Counted from the stretch's first letter, positions 1 to 10,665 are shown. The stretch is 64,000 bases of DNA from Silanimonas sp. (GCF_027530345.1 NZ_JAPZQK010000002.1:62001-126000), one strand, 5' to 3'. The notes: generated from the letters alone by a model not told the origin. A program made the numbers and translations.

Positions 1-1
1 C

Positions 2-433
2 TGGCGCGTGGTGCTGTGTGGCGGGCCAAGCGCTCTGGAGCGCGAGGTCGGCGATGCCATCCTCGCGGCCATGACCGGGCGCGAGCGCGTCCTCGACCTC
101 ATCGGCAAGGACACGTTCAAGCGCTTCCTCGCACTTTGCGGGCGCGCCTCGATCCTGCTCGGCCCCGATTCCGGGCCGGTGCACATGGCGAATGCGATGG
201 GCTGCCGCGTCATCGCCCTGCACGCCTGCACCGATGCCGAGCGCAGCGGTCCGTACTCCGACCGCCGCTGGTCGCCGAACCGTTATGCCGAGGCGGCGGA
301 GCGCTTCCTGCGCAAGCCCGCCACGGCGCTGCCCTGGGGCAAGCGCGTCGAGTTCGAAGGGGTCATGGACCTCATCGGCATTGACGAGGTCATCGAGCGT
401 TTCGAGGCCTGCGCTGCCGACCTCGGGCGCTGA
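2..433 (+). CDS. Glycosyltransferase family 9 (ADP-heptose:LPS heptosyltransferase-like), C-terminal part, truncated by window start
   Basis: ORF open at left edge; SILLGPDSGPVHMANAMGCRVIALHACTD motif typical of GT9 C-terminal domain. Confidence 0.8.
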   Translation, partial: WRVVLCGGPSALEREVGDAILAAMTGRERVLDLIGKDTFKRFLALCGRASILLGPDSGPVHMANAMGCRVIALHACTDAERSGPYSDRRWSPNRYAEAAERFLRKPATALPWGKRVEFEGVMDLIGIDEVIERFEACAADLGR

Positions 434-844
434 TCAGCGCGCCGCGCCGGGCACCTTGTAGTCCTCGTAGCTCTTCTCCTCGACATAGGTCGAGCCGAGC
501 GCGAGGTTGATGTCCTTCTTCACCTTGGCGCGCTCGTCGTTCTCGAAGTAGACGGCACGGGCGAGGCGGATGAATTCCTGGTCGAAGGCCTGCGCCTTCT
601 CCTTGATGCGGATGTCGTCCTCGATCACCCACAGGCGCTCGTTGACCGCCTTCAGGGCCACGAGGAGCGCGGCGATGTCGACCCGCGATGCCGGATGCGC
701 CGCCCAGGTCGCGCGCAGCGCGTCGAGCTCGCGGCGGATGTTGACCAGCTTCGCCTCATCGCGGATCCGCTCGGACTTGATCTCGAGGATGGCGATCTTG
801 TCGAGCAGTTCGCCGAACGACACCGGCACGCTGATCTCGGACAT
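434..844 (-). CDS. DUF6165 family protein
   Basis: MSEISVPVSFGELLDKIAILEIKSERI N-terminus; placed next to an LPS glycosyltransferase; start chosen at second Met. Confidence 0.7.
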   Translation of the reverse strand: MSEISVPVSFGELLDKIAILEIKSERIRDEAKLVNIRRELDALRATWAAHPASRVDIAALLVALKAVNERLWVIEDDIRIKEKAQAFDQEFIRLARAVYFENDERAKVKKDINLALGSTYVEEKSYEDYKVPGAAR

Positions 845-858
845 CGGGAGTACTCCGT

Positions 859-2043
859 TCACGGGGCGCGCAGTTTAGCGCGGCGGCGCTCCCGCCAGCG
901 TCGGGCGGCGGCGAGGACGGGGCGCTCGATGGCCCACCAGGACAGGGCCGCGACGGCCAGCGAGACGAGCAGGCTGGCGACGACGTAACCCGCCAAACCC
1001 CAGGTCGGCGGGACGTAGCCGCCGAGGGCCGCGCGCAGCGCCCACTGCACCGGGTAGTGCCACAGGTAGAGGCCGAAACTGACCGTGCCCAGCGCGACCA
1101 GCGGCGCGCTGCCCAGCGCGCGCGCGACCCGGCCCTCCGGGGCACGCACCAGCGATACCAGCAGCACCGCGACCGGCGCGGCGGTGAACAAGGGCCAGAA
1201 CCATGTCCAAACGCGCGCATCGATGATTCCAACGTATGCGCGATCGCCGCCGAGTTGCGGCAGCAGCACCAGCACGGCGAAGGCCAGCAGGGCCAAGGCA
1301 TCAGCCCACAGGGGCGCCCGAGCGGCGCCGAGGGACTCCTGAGCCATGCCGCCACGGCCTTTGCGCTCTCCAGTCGACATCCACCGCGCCAGGGCCATGC
1401 CCGCGACGAACTGCACCAGCCGGCCCGGCAGGTGCTCCGACCAACCGATGCGCTGTTCGATGGCCGTGACGTCATGCATCGCGAAGCGCCACGCCACCGC
1501 GAGGATCGCCGCGCCGAGCAGCAGCCCGAGCATCCGCCGCGATGCCCCCCACGCCCACCAGAGCAAGGGCAGGACCGCATAGAAGCCCGCTTCCACGGGC
1601 AAGCTCCACCACGGCCCCAGATGCGCCGGCATCCAGGGCCAGGCGTTGAGCCAGAGGGCCACATGGGCCAGCGTCTCGCCGTTCGACGCGGGCGTCCACG
1701 CGATGGCGGGCGTCAGCAAGACGGCGGCGGCCGGCAGGGCGAACACCGCCAATTGCGCGTAGTAGGCCGGAAGGATGCGCGCCACGCGCATCAGCGCGAA
1801 GGCAGTCCAGTCGGGGCGCCGTTCCCCACCCGCGAGTTCATCTCCAAGCCCACGGGCCAACAGGAACCCCGACAGCACGAAGAACACGTCGACGCCCAGC
1901 CATCCCGCGCCTAGCAGTGCTGTCATCGGTGCAGGCAGCCCAGCCCCGGCGGCACCCGACAGTGCCCAGGCGTGGAAGACGAGGACCCAGAGCGCGGCGA
2001 GTCCGCGGAGTCCGGTCAGGGCGGGCAGGCGGCGGTCGTTCAT
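859..2043 (-). CDS. Acyltransferase family 3 (OafA/YrhL-like) membrane protein
   Basis: LPALTGLRGLAALWVLVFHAW, DVFFVLSGFLL motifs, multiple hydrophobic segments. Confidence 0.88.
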   Translation of the reverse strand: MNDRRLPALTGLRGLAALWVLVFHAWALSGAAGAGLPAPMTALLGAGWLGVDVFFVLSGFLLARGLGDELAGGERRPDWTAFALMRVARILPAYYAQLAVFALPAAAVLLTPAIAWTPASNGETLAHVALWLNAWPWMPAHLGPWWSLPVEAGFYAVLPLLWWAWGASRRMLGLLLGAAILAVAWRFAMHDVTAIEQRIGWSEHLPGRLVQFVAGMALARWMSTGERKGRGGMAQESLGAARAPLWADALALLAFAVLVLLPQLGGDRAYVGIIDARVWTWFWPLFTAAPVAVLLVSLVRAPEGRVARALGSAPLVALGTVSFGLYLWHYPVQWALRAALGGYVPPTWGLAGYVVASLLVSLAVAALSWWAIERPVLAAARRWRERRRAKLRAP

Positions 2044-2061
2044 GGCGCGGAAAAACGAAAA

Positions 2062-2079
2062 GCGCCCCAAAAGGGGCGC
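2062..2079 (-). terminator. Intrinsic terminator of tRNA-Ser(CGA)
   Basis: Stem GCGCCCC/GGGGCGC with 4-nt loop, followed on minus strand by TTTTCGTTTTT. Confidence 0.8.
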
Positions 2080-2090
2080 CTTTCCTGATC

Positions 2091-2181
<91 letters not shown>

Positions 2182-2280
2182 GGTGGTCTCTCGGCCGCGG
2201 TGGTGCAGCGGCTGATCGAGCCGCGCATCTTACAGCCTCCCCTCGCCTCGCGCCAGCCCTGCCGCGACGGGCCGCAAGGC

Positions 2281-4278
2281 TCAGCGCCCTCCCGCCGACG
2301 CGCCCGCGCCCCGCGCCTGCAGGACGAAGGTGCCGCTCTGGTGGCCGGCGAAGCGGATCGGGGCGAACTGGGGGTCCTGCACGACGCTGGCATCCAGCGT
2401 CGCCAGCGCGAGCGAGGCGGAGACGTCCTGGAACAGCCGCGTCGCCTCGAGCACGCCGCGATTGTCCTCGAGCACGTTGAGGAAGGCGCGGGCGAAGTAG
2501 CTGTGCCCGCTGGGACCCGTGTCCGGCACCGGCTGGACGCCCCCCGAGGTCAGGGCGAGGCGGGAACGCCCGGCCGTGGCCTCGCGAAGCCAACGGCCGA
2601 GGCCGGCGGCATCGAGGCTGGCATCGGCGATCGGCACCGACGCGCGCGTCATCGTGCCGGAGTAGCAGGAATCGGCCACCACGAGCACGCGTTTGGCGGG
2701 CAAGGTGTCGAGCACTTCGCTCAGCGCGCGGTTCGAAATCCACGATTCCGAACGGCCGGACAGGCCATCCACCGGCACCCAATGGCCCTCACCGGAATCC
2801 GAGAGCTCGCCATGGCCGGCGTAGTAGATCAACAGGTTGTCGTTCTCGCCGAGCGTCTTGCGCAGGGCATCGAGGGCGGTGAGCGTCTCGAGCCGCGAGG
2901 CGTTCAGCAGCAGCCGCGTCTCGAAGCCGTAGCGCTGCTCCAGCAACCGCGCCACCGCCGTCGCGTCCTTGGCCGCGCTGCGGAGGTCCGGGTAATCGGG
3001 ATTGCCGTAGCGGTCGTTGCCGATGACCACCGCGTAGTAGCGGCCCAGCGCGGCGTTGGGCGACGTGGTCTCGGCCGCGGCGATGGCCGAGCCACCGCCG
3101 GCCGTCATCAGGGTGAACTCGAGCGTGGCAACGCCACCATCGGCCTTGGTCGCGCTGACTTTCACCGGCGTGCCCGCCTCCGCTGCCTGCAACTTGGCCT
3201 GGAACAGGCCAGCGCTGCTGAGCGGCACGTCGGTGCCATTGATGGTGACGCTCTTGACCTCGCCCGCACCGGCCACGCGACCCGTGATCGTGCGTTCGCC
3301 AGGGCCGCCACGCACTACCGCGGCAGGTCGGCCGCGCATCGCCACCAGCGGCGGGTCGATCAGTTCGAGACGCGCGGCCATGCCGCCGCCCGCGCCGACC
3401 TGGCGCTCCAGCCCGGCGATCAGGTTACGCTGGCGACCGATCTGCGATTCCTGCTCGGCCAGCGTGTTTTCCAACAGGCGTTGCAGCGCCGGGTCCTCGG
3501 CTTGTTTCGCCGCCTCGAGCTTCTGCCGTGTGTCCGCGAGTTCAGCGCGTGCGCTGGCGAGGGCGGCACGTCGCTCGGCCAGCTGCGACCGAAGCCGAGA
3601 CACTTCCGCGCGCAGGGCTTCGGCCGCGGCCTGCTCCCGCGCGACATCCTGCTCGAGGCCCTCGATGCGCTGGTCACGCTGGTCGATTTCGACCTGCACC
3701 ACCGAGGCATACAGCAATTCATCCTCGATGCCGGCGCCCTGCCGGTAGAGGTTCACCGCCTTCGCCGCGTCGCGCTCGACACCAAGGCCCTCCTCGTACA
3801 ACCAGCCAAGGTTGATCATGGCGCGCTTGTCGCCCTGCTCCGCCGCCTTCTTGAACCACTGGAAGGCCATGCCGAAGTCGGGTTCGATGCCGAGTCCTTT
3901 GGCATAGATCTCCCCGACAGCGTTCTGTGCTTCCGCACTGCCGCCCATCGCTGCATCCAGCCACACCTTCAGCGCGGTCTGGTAGTTCGCGCGGTCGTAA
4001 GCGACGTACTCGCCGCCGCGGATCTCGCAATCCGCCTGCGTGGTGCGGATCGGCCGGCGCGCGCTCATGAAGCTGGCCTGCCGGCCAAGCTGGCGGATCT
4101 GCCCCGGCAGCAGGCAATCGACGACCAGGAGATCCTCGGCATTGCGGACGCTGGGGCCGTCCTGGGCCGCCACGGGCGCGGAGGCGCCGGCCGCCAGTGA
4201 AACGAGGAACACCGCGAGGGCGGATGCGAGTCGGGACGAGGTCGGGACGCGGGAAACACGGGCAGGACGACCGGCCAT
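2281..4278 (-). CDS. Exported caspase-family (C14-like) protein with SEL1-like repeats and coiled coil
   Basis: Signal-peptide-like N-terminus; SEL1-like AQNAVGEIYAKGLGIEPDFGMAFQWFKKAAEQGDKRAMINLGWLYEEGLGV; p20 motifs YYAGHG and DSCYSG. Confidence 0.85.
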   Translation of the reverse strand: MAGRPARVSRVPTSSRLASALAVFLVSLAAGASAPVAAQDGPSVRNAEDLLVVDCLLPGQIRQLGRQASFMSARRPIRTTQADCEIRGGEYVAYDRANYQTALKVWLDAAMGGSAEAQNAVGEIYAKGLGIEPDFGMAFQWFKKAAEQGDKRAMINLGWLYEEGLGVERDAAKAVNLYRQGAGIEDELLYASVVQVEIDQRDQRIEGLEQDVAREQAAAEALRAEVSRLRSQLAERRAALASARAELADTRQKLEAAKQAEDPALQRLLENTLAEQESQIGRQRNLIAGLERQVGAGGGMAARLELIDPPLVAMRGRPAAVVRGGPGERTITGRVAGAGEVKSVTINGTDVPLSSAGLFQAKLQAAEAGTPVKVSATKADGGVATLEFTLMTAGGGSAIAAAETTSPNAALGRYYAVVIGNDRYGNPDYPDLRSAAKDATAVARLLEQRYGFETRLLLNASRLETLTALDALRKTLGENDNLLIYYAGHGELSDSGEGHWVPVDGLSGRSESWISNRALSEVLDTLPAKRVLVVADSCYSGTMTRASVPIADASLDAAGLGRWLREATAGRSRLALTSGGVQPVPDTGPSGHSYFARAFLNVLEDNRGVLEATRLFQDVSASLALATLDASVVQDPQFAPIRFAGHQSGTFVLQARGAGASAGGR

Positions 4279-4392
4279 GGGGCCTCCGGGCAGTTGCCGG
4301 ACGCGGCCGGCTTCGTAGCTATACTCGTGGCCACGTGTATACACGCCCGCATGGGGAAATGCGACGCGTGGCCAGCCCCCGGGGAGTCTTCG

Positions 4393-7281
4393 ATGACCAG
4401 TTCCGCGTTGCTTGGCCGCTGCGTGCGGCTGTTCGCCTTTGCCGCTCTGGCGATGCTCGCGCAGCCGGCGCTCGCGACGATCAACTGCGAGATCACGCCC
4501 AACGGCGTGACCACGCTGGTCGCGAACACCGGCGACAGCCTTAGCGTCGACTACACGGTCGGCGGCGGCGGCTGCGGCACCGCGATCACCACAACGACGT
4601 CGATCGTCACCGACACCACCGGAGGCAACGTCTCCCCACCGTCGGAGACGAACCTGCCCGGCTCGCGGAACTCGTTGATCAACGTCGGCCCTGTCGCCGG
4701 AACGATGGTGGTGCGCATCGAGTGCACGGCGGGCTGTTTCGGGTCGCCGGCGAACTTCATCATCAACTACACCATCACCGCGACGGTGCCGGTCATCCGC
4801 AACCTCAGCCCCGTCGGGCCTGTGAGCTTCGACGCGGAGGGGGGCACGTCCACCATCGTCCGGGTAACCGCTGACGACAGCGGAACGCCCGCGAGCACGA
4901 CGATCGTGTGGTTCGCAAGCGGCCCGGTGACGCTGTCTTCCACCTCGACGAACACGGATGCCACCGGCAACGCGAGCGTGGTCGCCACCTTCGGGCCGGG
5001 CACGGGTGCGGCCACCATCTCCGCCAGTCGTGTCGACAACTCCGACTTCTTCATCAACTACACCATCAATGTGCAGCCACCGACGGTGCGCACGATCGTC
5101 CCGGTGAACGGCAACAACCAGAGGGGCCCGACCCGCACGGCGGCCTCCAACCCGCTCGTCGTCGAGGCCCGCGACAACGGCGTCGCCGCGGCGGGCGTGG
5201 GACTGAACTGGGCCGTCGTGTCGGGCGACGCCGCGATCACGACGGCGGACGCCGTGACCGGCGCCGCCGGGCAAGGCCAGGCGACGGTGCGTTTCGGCGC
5301 CGCGCCTGGACCCATCGTGGTGCGGGTGAGCCGTACCGATGACCCCACGGCCAATGCCACGTTCTCGCTGACCTCGACGCTGACGCGGACGATGGTGTCG
5401 GTCTCCGGCAACAACCAGAACGCGCCGACGCGCACGGCCTTGCCCAACCCACTGGTGGTCGAAGCGCGCGACAACGGCATCGCCGCTCCGGGCATCGGCA
5501 TCACCTGGACCGTCGTATCCGGTGACGCCACGCTGTCATCCCCGATCCCGGCCACCGATGCCGCAGGACGCGCTCAAGCGGGACTGCAGCTCGGCGCCAC
5601 GCCCGGAGCGATCGTCGTCCGCGCGGCACGCGCCGACGACACCAGCGCCACCGTCGACTTCGCGGTGACCTCAACCTTCGTGCGCACCCTCGCCCTCGTG
5701 TCCGGCGGCGACCAGCAGGGCATTCCCGGCCTACCGCTGCCGAACCCGATCGTCATCGAGGTGCGGGGCAACGGCCAACCGGAACAGGGCGTGATGGTGG
5801 ACATCCGGGTGGACGGCGATGCGACGGTCGCCGGCGACGGTGGCCCCATGGCGAAAATCACCAAGGTCACCGGGGCCGACGGCCGCGTCAGTGCCGTGGT
5901 CACATTGGGCCCGAACAGCAGTGGCGTCGTCAGCATCCAAGCCAGCGTTCCCGCCACGCCGGGCCTGAGCACCACGGTGGCGGCCACCGCGAACAACCTC
6001 GAGAACCTGCCGGGCCTCACGGGCCCGGAACGCGAACTCGGCGGCGTGATCCAGGACGCCTGCGCGGCCATCGCGCGCATTCCCGTCGCGCAGCGCACCG
6101 CCGAACAGAGCGACCTGCTCGCGCGCTGCCAGAGCTTCGCCGGCGCCAATCCCGGCCAGATCGCCGACGCCCTCGACCAGTTGCTGCCCGACACCACGCT
6201 GGCCATGGTGAACGTCGCGCTGCAGGCCGGACAGGCGCAGCTCGACAATCTCAAGGCGCGCATCGCCGCCCTGCGATCGGGCACCCAGGGCAGTGCGTTC
6301 GGCGGCTTGGCGCTGGCCTCGCCGGCCGGCGCGATCCCCGTCACGAGCTTCGTCGGGAAGGCGCTGAATGCCGACCAGACCACCGAAGCCGGTGCCGGAT
6401 TCGACCGCTGGGGCTACTTCGTCTCCGGCACGATCGGCCGCGGCGAGTCCGAGGCCGGTCGTCGCACGCCGGCCTACGATTTCGACATCAACGGCCTGAC
6501 CGCCGGCGTCGATTACCGCTTCAACGACGGTTTCGTGGCCGGTGCGTCGCTCGGCTACACCAAGCAGGACACCGAGCTGGCCAGTGGCGAAGGCAACGTC
6601 GATGCAGACGGCTACAGCCTGTCGGCCTACGCCACGTTCTACCGTGACGAGAGCTGGTACACGGATGCCGTCCTGACCTGGGGCCGCAACGACTACGAGA
6701 CCCTGCGCCGCATCCGCTACACGCTGACCGGCCCGGGCGGCAGCAGCACCATCGACCAGACCGCCCGCGGACGCCTCGACGGCGACCTGCTCTCCGTGGC
6801 CAGCACGGTGGGCCGCGATTACCAGGCCGGCACCTGGAACATCGGGCCCTATGGCCGACTGCTGTATTCGCGCATCGATTTCGACGCCGGCCGCGAGGTG
6901 ATCGGCAGCGGCGCAGGCAGCGGCCTCGCGCTGGAGATCTTCCCCGGCACCCACACCTCGCTGGCGAGCGTCATCGGCACGAAGTTCAGCACGGCGCTCA
7001 GCCGCGACTGGGGCATCCTGATGCCGCACCTGCAGGTCGAGTGGGAGCACGAGTACCGCGACGACCCGCAGCGCGTCGGTGCCCGCTTCCTCGCCGACCC
7101 GAGCGCCACGCGCTTCAGCATCGAAGGGGAGCCGATCGACAGCAGCTTCTTCCGCATCGGCGGCGGCCTGTCGGTGCTGTTCGCCGGTGGGCGCTCCGGT
7201 TTCGTCTACGTGGAACGGGTGATCGGCAAGTCCGGTTTCACCCAGACCAATCTCGCGCTGGGCATCCGTGGCGAGTTCTGA
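4393..7281 (+). CDS. Autotransporter with tandem bacterial Ig-like domains and C-terminal beta-barrel
   Basis: Signal peptide MTSSALLGRCVRLFAFAALAMLAQPALA; approx. 99-aa Ig-like repeats; barrel-like C-terminus ending in F (LALGIRGEF). Confidence 0.85.
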   Translation: MTSSALLGRCVRLFAFAALAMLAQPALATINCEITPNGVTTLVANTGDSLSVDYTVGGGGCGTAITTTTSIVTDTTGGNVSPPSETNLPGSRNSLINVGPVAGTMVVRIECTAGCFGSPANFIINYTITATVPVIRNLSPVGPVSFDAEGGTSTIVRVTADDSGTPASTTIVWFASGPVTLSSTSTNTDATGNASVVATFGPGTGAATISASRVDNSDFFINYTINVQPPTVRTIVPVNGNNQRGPTRTAASNPLVVEARDNGVAAAGVGLNWAVVSGDAAITTADAVTGAAGQGQATVRFGAAPGPIVVRVSRTDDPTANATFSLTSTLTRTMVSVSGNNQNAPTRTALPNPLVVEARDNGIAAPGIGITWTVVSGDATLSSPIPATDAAGRAQAGLQLGATPGAIVVRAARADDTSATVDFAVTSTFVRTLALVSGGDQQGIPGLPLPNPIVIEVRGNGQPEQGVMVDIRVDGDATVAGDGGPMAKITKVTGADGRVSAVVTLGPNSSGVVSIQASVPATPGLSTTVAATANNLENLPGLTGPERELGGVIQDACAAIARIPVAQRTAEQSDLLARCQSFAGANPGQIADALDQLLPDTTLAMVNVALQAGQAQLDNLKARIAALRSGTQGSAFGGLALASPAGAIPVTSFVGKALNADQTTEAGAGFDRWGYFVSGTIGRGESEAGRRTPAYDFDINGLTAGVDYRFNDGFVAGASLGYTKQDTELASGEGNVDADGYSLSAYATFYRDESWYTDAVLTWGRNDYETLRRIRYTLTGPGGSSTIDQTARGRLDGDLLSVASTVGRDYQAGTWNIGPYGRLLYSRIDFDAGREVIGSGAGSGLALEIFPGTHTSLASVIGTKFSTALSRDWGILMPHLQVEWEHEYRDDPQRVGARFLADPSATRFSIEGEPIDSSFFRIGGGLSVLFAGGRSGFVYVERVIGKSGFTQTNLALGIRGEF
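4798..5979 (+). repeat. Four tandem Ig-like coding repeats (periods 291, 297, 297 bp)
   Basis: Repeat-start codons at 4798, 5089, 5386, 5683; conserved R-T-x-x-V-x-G-N-N-Q / NPLVVEARDNG / GDA blocks. Confidence 0.85.
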
Positions 7282-7294
7282 GTAGGATCTGGCG

Positions 7295-7999
<705 letters not shown>

Positions 8000-8002
8000 G
8001 GC

Positions 8003-9490
8003 TCAGAGGCCGCGCTGGGCCGCTTCAGCGGTTTCCTTCAGCTTGAGCAGCTCGGGGTCGTCGGGCAGGGCTTCCAAGCCGTAACCCGCGACCGTCGCGC
8101 AGCCGATCCAACGCTCGGCAGCGCAGAGCTTGGTGGCCGAATCCCGGTAGTAGGCCGCCACCGCCGCAACACCAGCGATCGCCGCTGGGTTGGTCGGATC
8201 CGCCGAGAGCACACTCTGGAACTTGCCAAGCGCCGTGTCCTCGTGACCGCGGAGGCCAACGCCCTCGCTCCCCACCACTTGGGTGCCCTGCTGGAGGTAC
8301 GCCTCCGCCTGCCGCAGCGCCAGATCCATCTCGTCCGCACTCATCGTCGCGGCTGCCACGCCCGTCTCGCCCGGCGTCTCGAAGGTCGCCACGCCCGGGC
8401 CCGCCACCGGCTGCTCCGAGACCAGCGTCGGCAACAAGGTGGGCTCGGCCGAGCGCCACGGCGCCCACAGCAGCACGCCCACAACAGCGGTCGCCACGAC
8501 GCCCAAGCCGATGCGCAGGGGCCAAGGGTTCGACGCCTCATCCGTGCCCGCCTGCTTCGCGGCCTTGTCGCTGACGCGCGTGCGCTGCTGCGTGGCCGCC
8601 GGCGCCGAGCGCGCCATGCCCTCGCGCGCTTCGAACGCCTGCACGTCGACGGCGCCCGGCGGGGCCGTCGGCAGCATGCGCTGCACCGCAGCGATCACCG
8701 CGGCGCCGGTGTTGTAGCGCTCGCCGGCCATCTTCGACATCAGGCCGTTGAGCAGCGGCTGCAACCACGCGTGCTGCGGCGGTAGGGTAGGGATGGGCTC
8801 GGTGATGTGGGAGAGCGCCACGGAGAAAGCGTCGGGCGCCTCGTAAGGCGGGCGGCCCGTGAGCATCTCGTACAGCATCACGCCGAGGCTGTAGAGGTCG
8901 GAGCGGCCGTCCACGGGTTCGCCGCGCGCCTGCTCGGGACTCATGTAATCCGGCGTACCGACGGACATGCCCGCCATCGTCGAACTGGTGCCGCCATCCA
9001 TCGCCTTGGCGATGCCGAAATCGGCCAGCACGGCGCGGCCGTCCTTGCGGAACAGCACGTTGCCCGGCTTGACGTCGCGATGCACCACGCCCTTCTCGTG
9101 CGCGTAGTCGAGGCCATGCGCAATGTCGGAAAGCACATTGAGGGCCTCGCCCACCGACAGCCCCTCGTCGGTGATCCGTTCCTTCAGCGTGCCGCGCGGG
9201 ATGAACTCCGCCGAGAGGTAGTAGATGCCGTTGTGCATGCCGATGTCGTGGATGGTCACGACGTTCGGGTGCTGCAGCTTGGCGGTGAGCTTGCCTTCCT
9301 TCAGGAAGCGCTCGGCGAACTCGGGGTTGGCGGCGAGCGCCGGTGCCATCACCTTCAGTGCGACTTCGCGATCCAGCGACTCCTGCACGGCGAGGAACAC
9401 CGAGGCCATGCCGCCCTGCCCCAGCGTGCGCAGGATGCGGTAGCCGGGAATAGCGATGTCCACCGCCTGCAGCAGCACCGTCGAATTCAT
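8003..9490 (-). CDS. Hanks-type Ser/Thr protein kinase with single TM segment and C-terminal extracytoplasmic region
   Basis: GQGGMASVF, VVHRDVKPGNVLF, ADFGIAKAMDGG, GTPDYMSPEQARG; TM WPLRIGLGVVATAVVGVLLWAPW. Confidence 0.95.
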   Translation of the reverse strand: MNSTVLLQAVDIAIPGYRILRTLGQGGMASVFLAVQESLDREVALKVMAPALAANPEFAERFLKEGKLTAKLQHPNVVTIHDIGMHNGIYYLSAEFIPRGTLKERITDEGLSVGEALNVLSDIAHGLDYAHEKGVVHRDVKPGNVLFRKDGRAVLADFGIAKAMDGGTSSTMAGMSVGTPDYMSPEQARGEPVDGRSDLYSLGVMLYEMLTGRPPYEAPDAFSVALSHITEPIPTLPPQHAWLQPLLNGLMSKMAGERYNTGAAVIAAVQRMLPTAPPGAVDVQAFEAREGMARSAPAATQQRTRVSDKAAKQAGTDEASNPWPLRIGLGVVATAVVGVLLWAPWRSAEPTLLPTLVSEQPVAGPGVATFETPGETGVAAATMSADEMDLALRQAEAYLQQGTQVVGSEGVGLRGHEDTALGKFQSVLSADPTNPAAIAGVAAVAAYYRDSATKLCAAERWIGCATVAGYGLEALPDDPELLKLKETAEAAQRGL

Positions 9491-10197
9491 GCCTCGCTCC
9501 CCCAGAGCACCGTGCCGCCGGCCTTCTTCGCGATGCCCGCCATGCGGGCCGCATGCGCCTCGGCTTCCTCGGGGAGGATGCCCCGGCGCACCACGGCCGC
9601 CAAGGGGCGAAGCGCGGTTTCCGCGGCACGGGACGTCCCGTTTTCGCCGGCGTCGGCGCCGAGCGAGAACTCGCCCTGACCGGAGGTCATCGTGAGGTAA
9701 ACATCGGCCAGCAGCTCGGCATCGAGCAGCGCGCCGTGGAGCGTGCGATGGCCGTTGTCGACGCCGAGGCGCTTGCACAGTGCATCGAGCGAATGGCGCT
9801 GGCCGGGGAAACGCTGCTTCGACAGCGCCAGCGTGTCGAGCACGCCGATCACGTGATCGTCGATGCGGCCGTATTCCGGGCCCAACCGCGCCAGTTCGGC
9901 GTTCAAGAAGCCGACGTCGAAGGCCGCGTTGTGGATCACCAGTTCCGAACCGCGGATGAAGTCGAGGAACTCCTGCGCCACCTCGTGGAAGAGCGGCTTG
10001 TCGCGGAGGAAATCCCAGGTGAGGCCGGTGACCTCGGCCGCGCCCGGCTCCATCTCGCGCTCGGGATTGAGGTAGCGCTGGAAATGCCGCCGCGTGGGGC
10101 GGCGCTCCATCAGCTCGACGCAGCCGATCTCGACGATGCGGTTGCCCTTTTCCCAGGACAGGCCGGTCGTCTCGGTGTCGAGGATGACCTGCCTCAC
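9487..10197 (-). CDS. dnaQ: DNA polymerase III epsilon subunit (3'-5' exonuclease)
   Basis: [31 protein letters not shown] start overlapping the rnhA stop. Confidence 0.95.
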   Translation of the reverse strand: MRQVILDTETTGLSWEKGNRIVEIGCVELMERRPTRRHFQRYLNPEREMEPGAAEVTGLTWDFLRDKPLFHEVAQEFLDFIRGSELVIHNAAFDVGFLNAELARLGPEYGRIDDHVIGVLDTLALSKQRFPGQRHSLDALCKRLGVDNGHRTLHGALLDAELLADVYLTMTSGQGEFSLGADAGENGTSRAAETALRPLAAVVRRGILPEEAEAHAARMAGIAKKAGGTVLWGSEA

Positions 10198-10643
10198 GCC
10201 GTGGCCCCGCTGCGATAGCGCTCGGCCTGCGTGCGAGCCAACACGTCCACGCGCTCGTTGTCGACGTGGCCGGCATGGCCCTTCACCCACGTCCAGGTCA
10301 TGCGGTGCTGCGCCGCCGCGGCATCCAAGCGTTGCCAGAGGTCCTGGTTCTTCACCGCGCCGCCGCCTGCCGTCTTCCAACCCTTGCGCTTCCAGCCCGG
10401 CATCCACTCGCTGATGCCCTGAAGCACGTACTTGGAATCGCTGTGCAGCACGACCGCGCAAGGCTCCTTCAGCGCCTCGAGTGCAGCGATCGCGCCCATC
10501 AGCTCCATCCGGTTGTTGGTGGTCTGCGCCTCGCCGCCGGCGAGCTCGCGCTCGGTACCGTTGAAGCGCAGCAGTGCGGCCCAGCCGCCCGGCCCCGGGT
10601 TACCGAGGCAGGCACCGTCGGTATGGATTTCGATCGACTTCAT
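10194..10643 (-). CDS. rnhA: Ribonuclease HI
   Basis: [41 protein letters not shown]. Confidence 0.97.
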   Translation of the reverse strand: MKSIEIHTDGACLGNPGPGGWAALLRFNGTERELAGGEAQTTNNRMELMGAIAALEALKEPCAVVLHSDSKYVLQGISEWMPGWKRKGWKTAGGGAVKNQDLWQRLDAAAAQHRMTWTWVKGHAGHVDNERVDVLARTQAERYRSGATA

Positions 10644-10665
10644 GGCCCGATGATACGGGCCCGGC

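Noticed and set aside
2200-4200. 666-aa plus-strand ORF antisense to the caspase gene
   Set aside because: Low-complexity, Arg/His/Ala/Gly-rich translation with no recognisable motif; typical shadow ORF in high-GC DNA.
4279-4392. Phage-defence island interpretation of the caspase locus
   Set aside because: The caspase protein appears exported and no NLR, TIR, CBASS, RM or toxin-antitoxin genes are adjacent, so an antiviral role is not supported by the sequence.
8003-10276. Single 757-aa ORF joining dnaQ-antiframe residues to the kinase
   Set aside because: The kinase begins at ATG 9490 overlapping the dnaQ stop; the upstream extension is out-of-frame dnaQ sequence.
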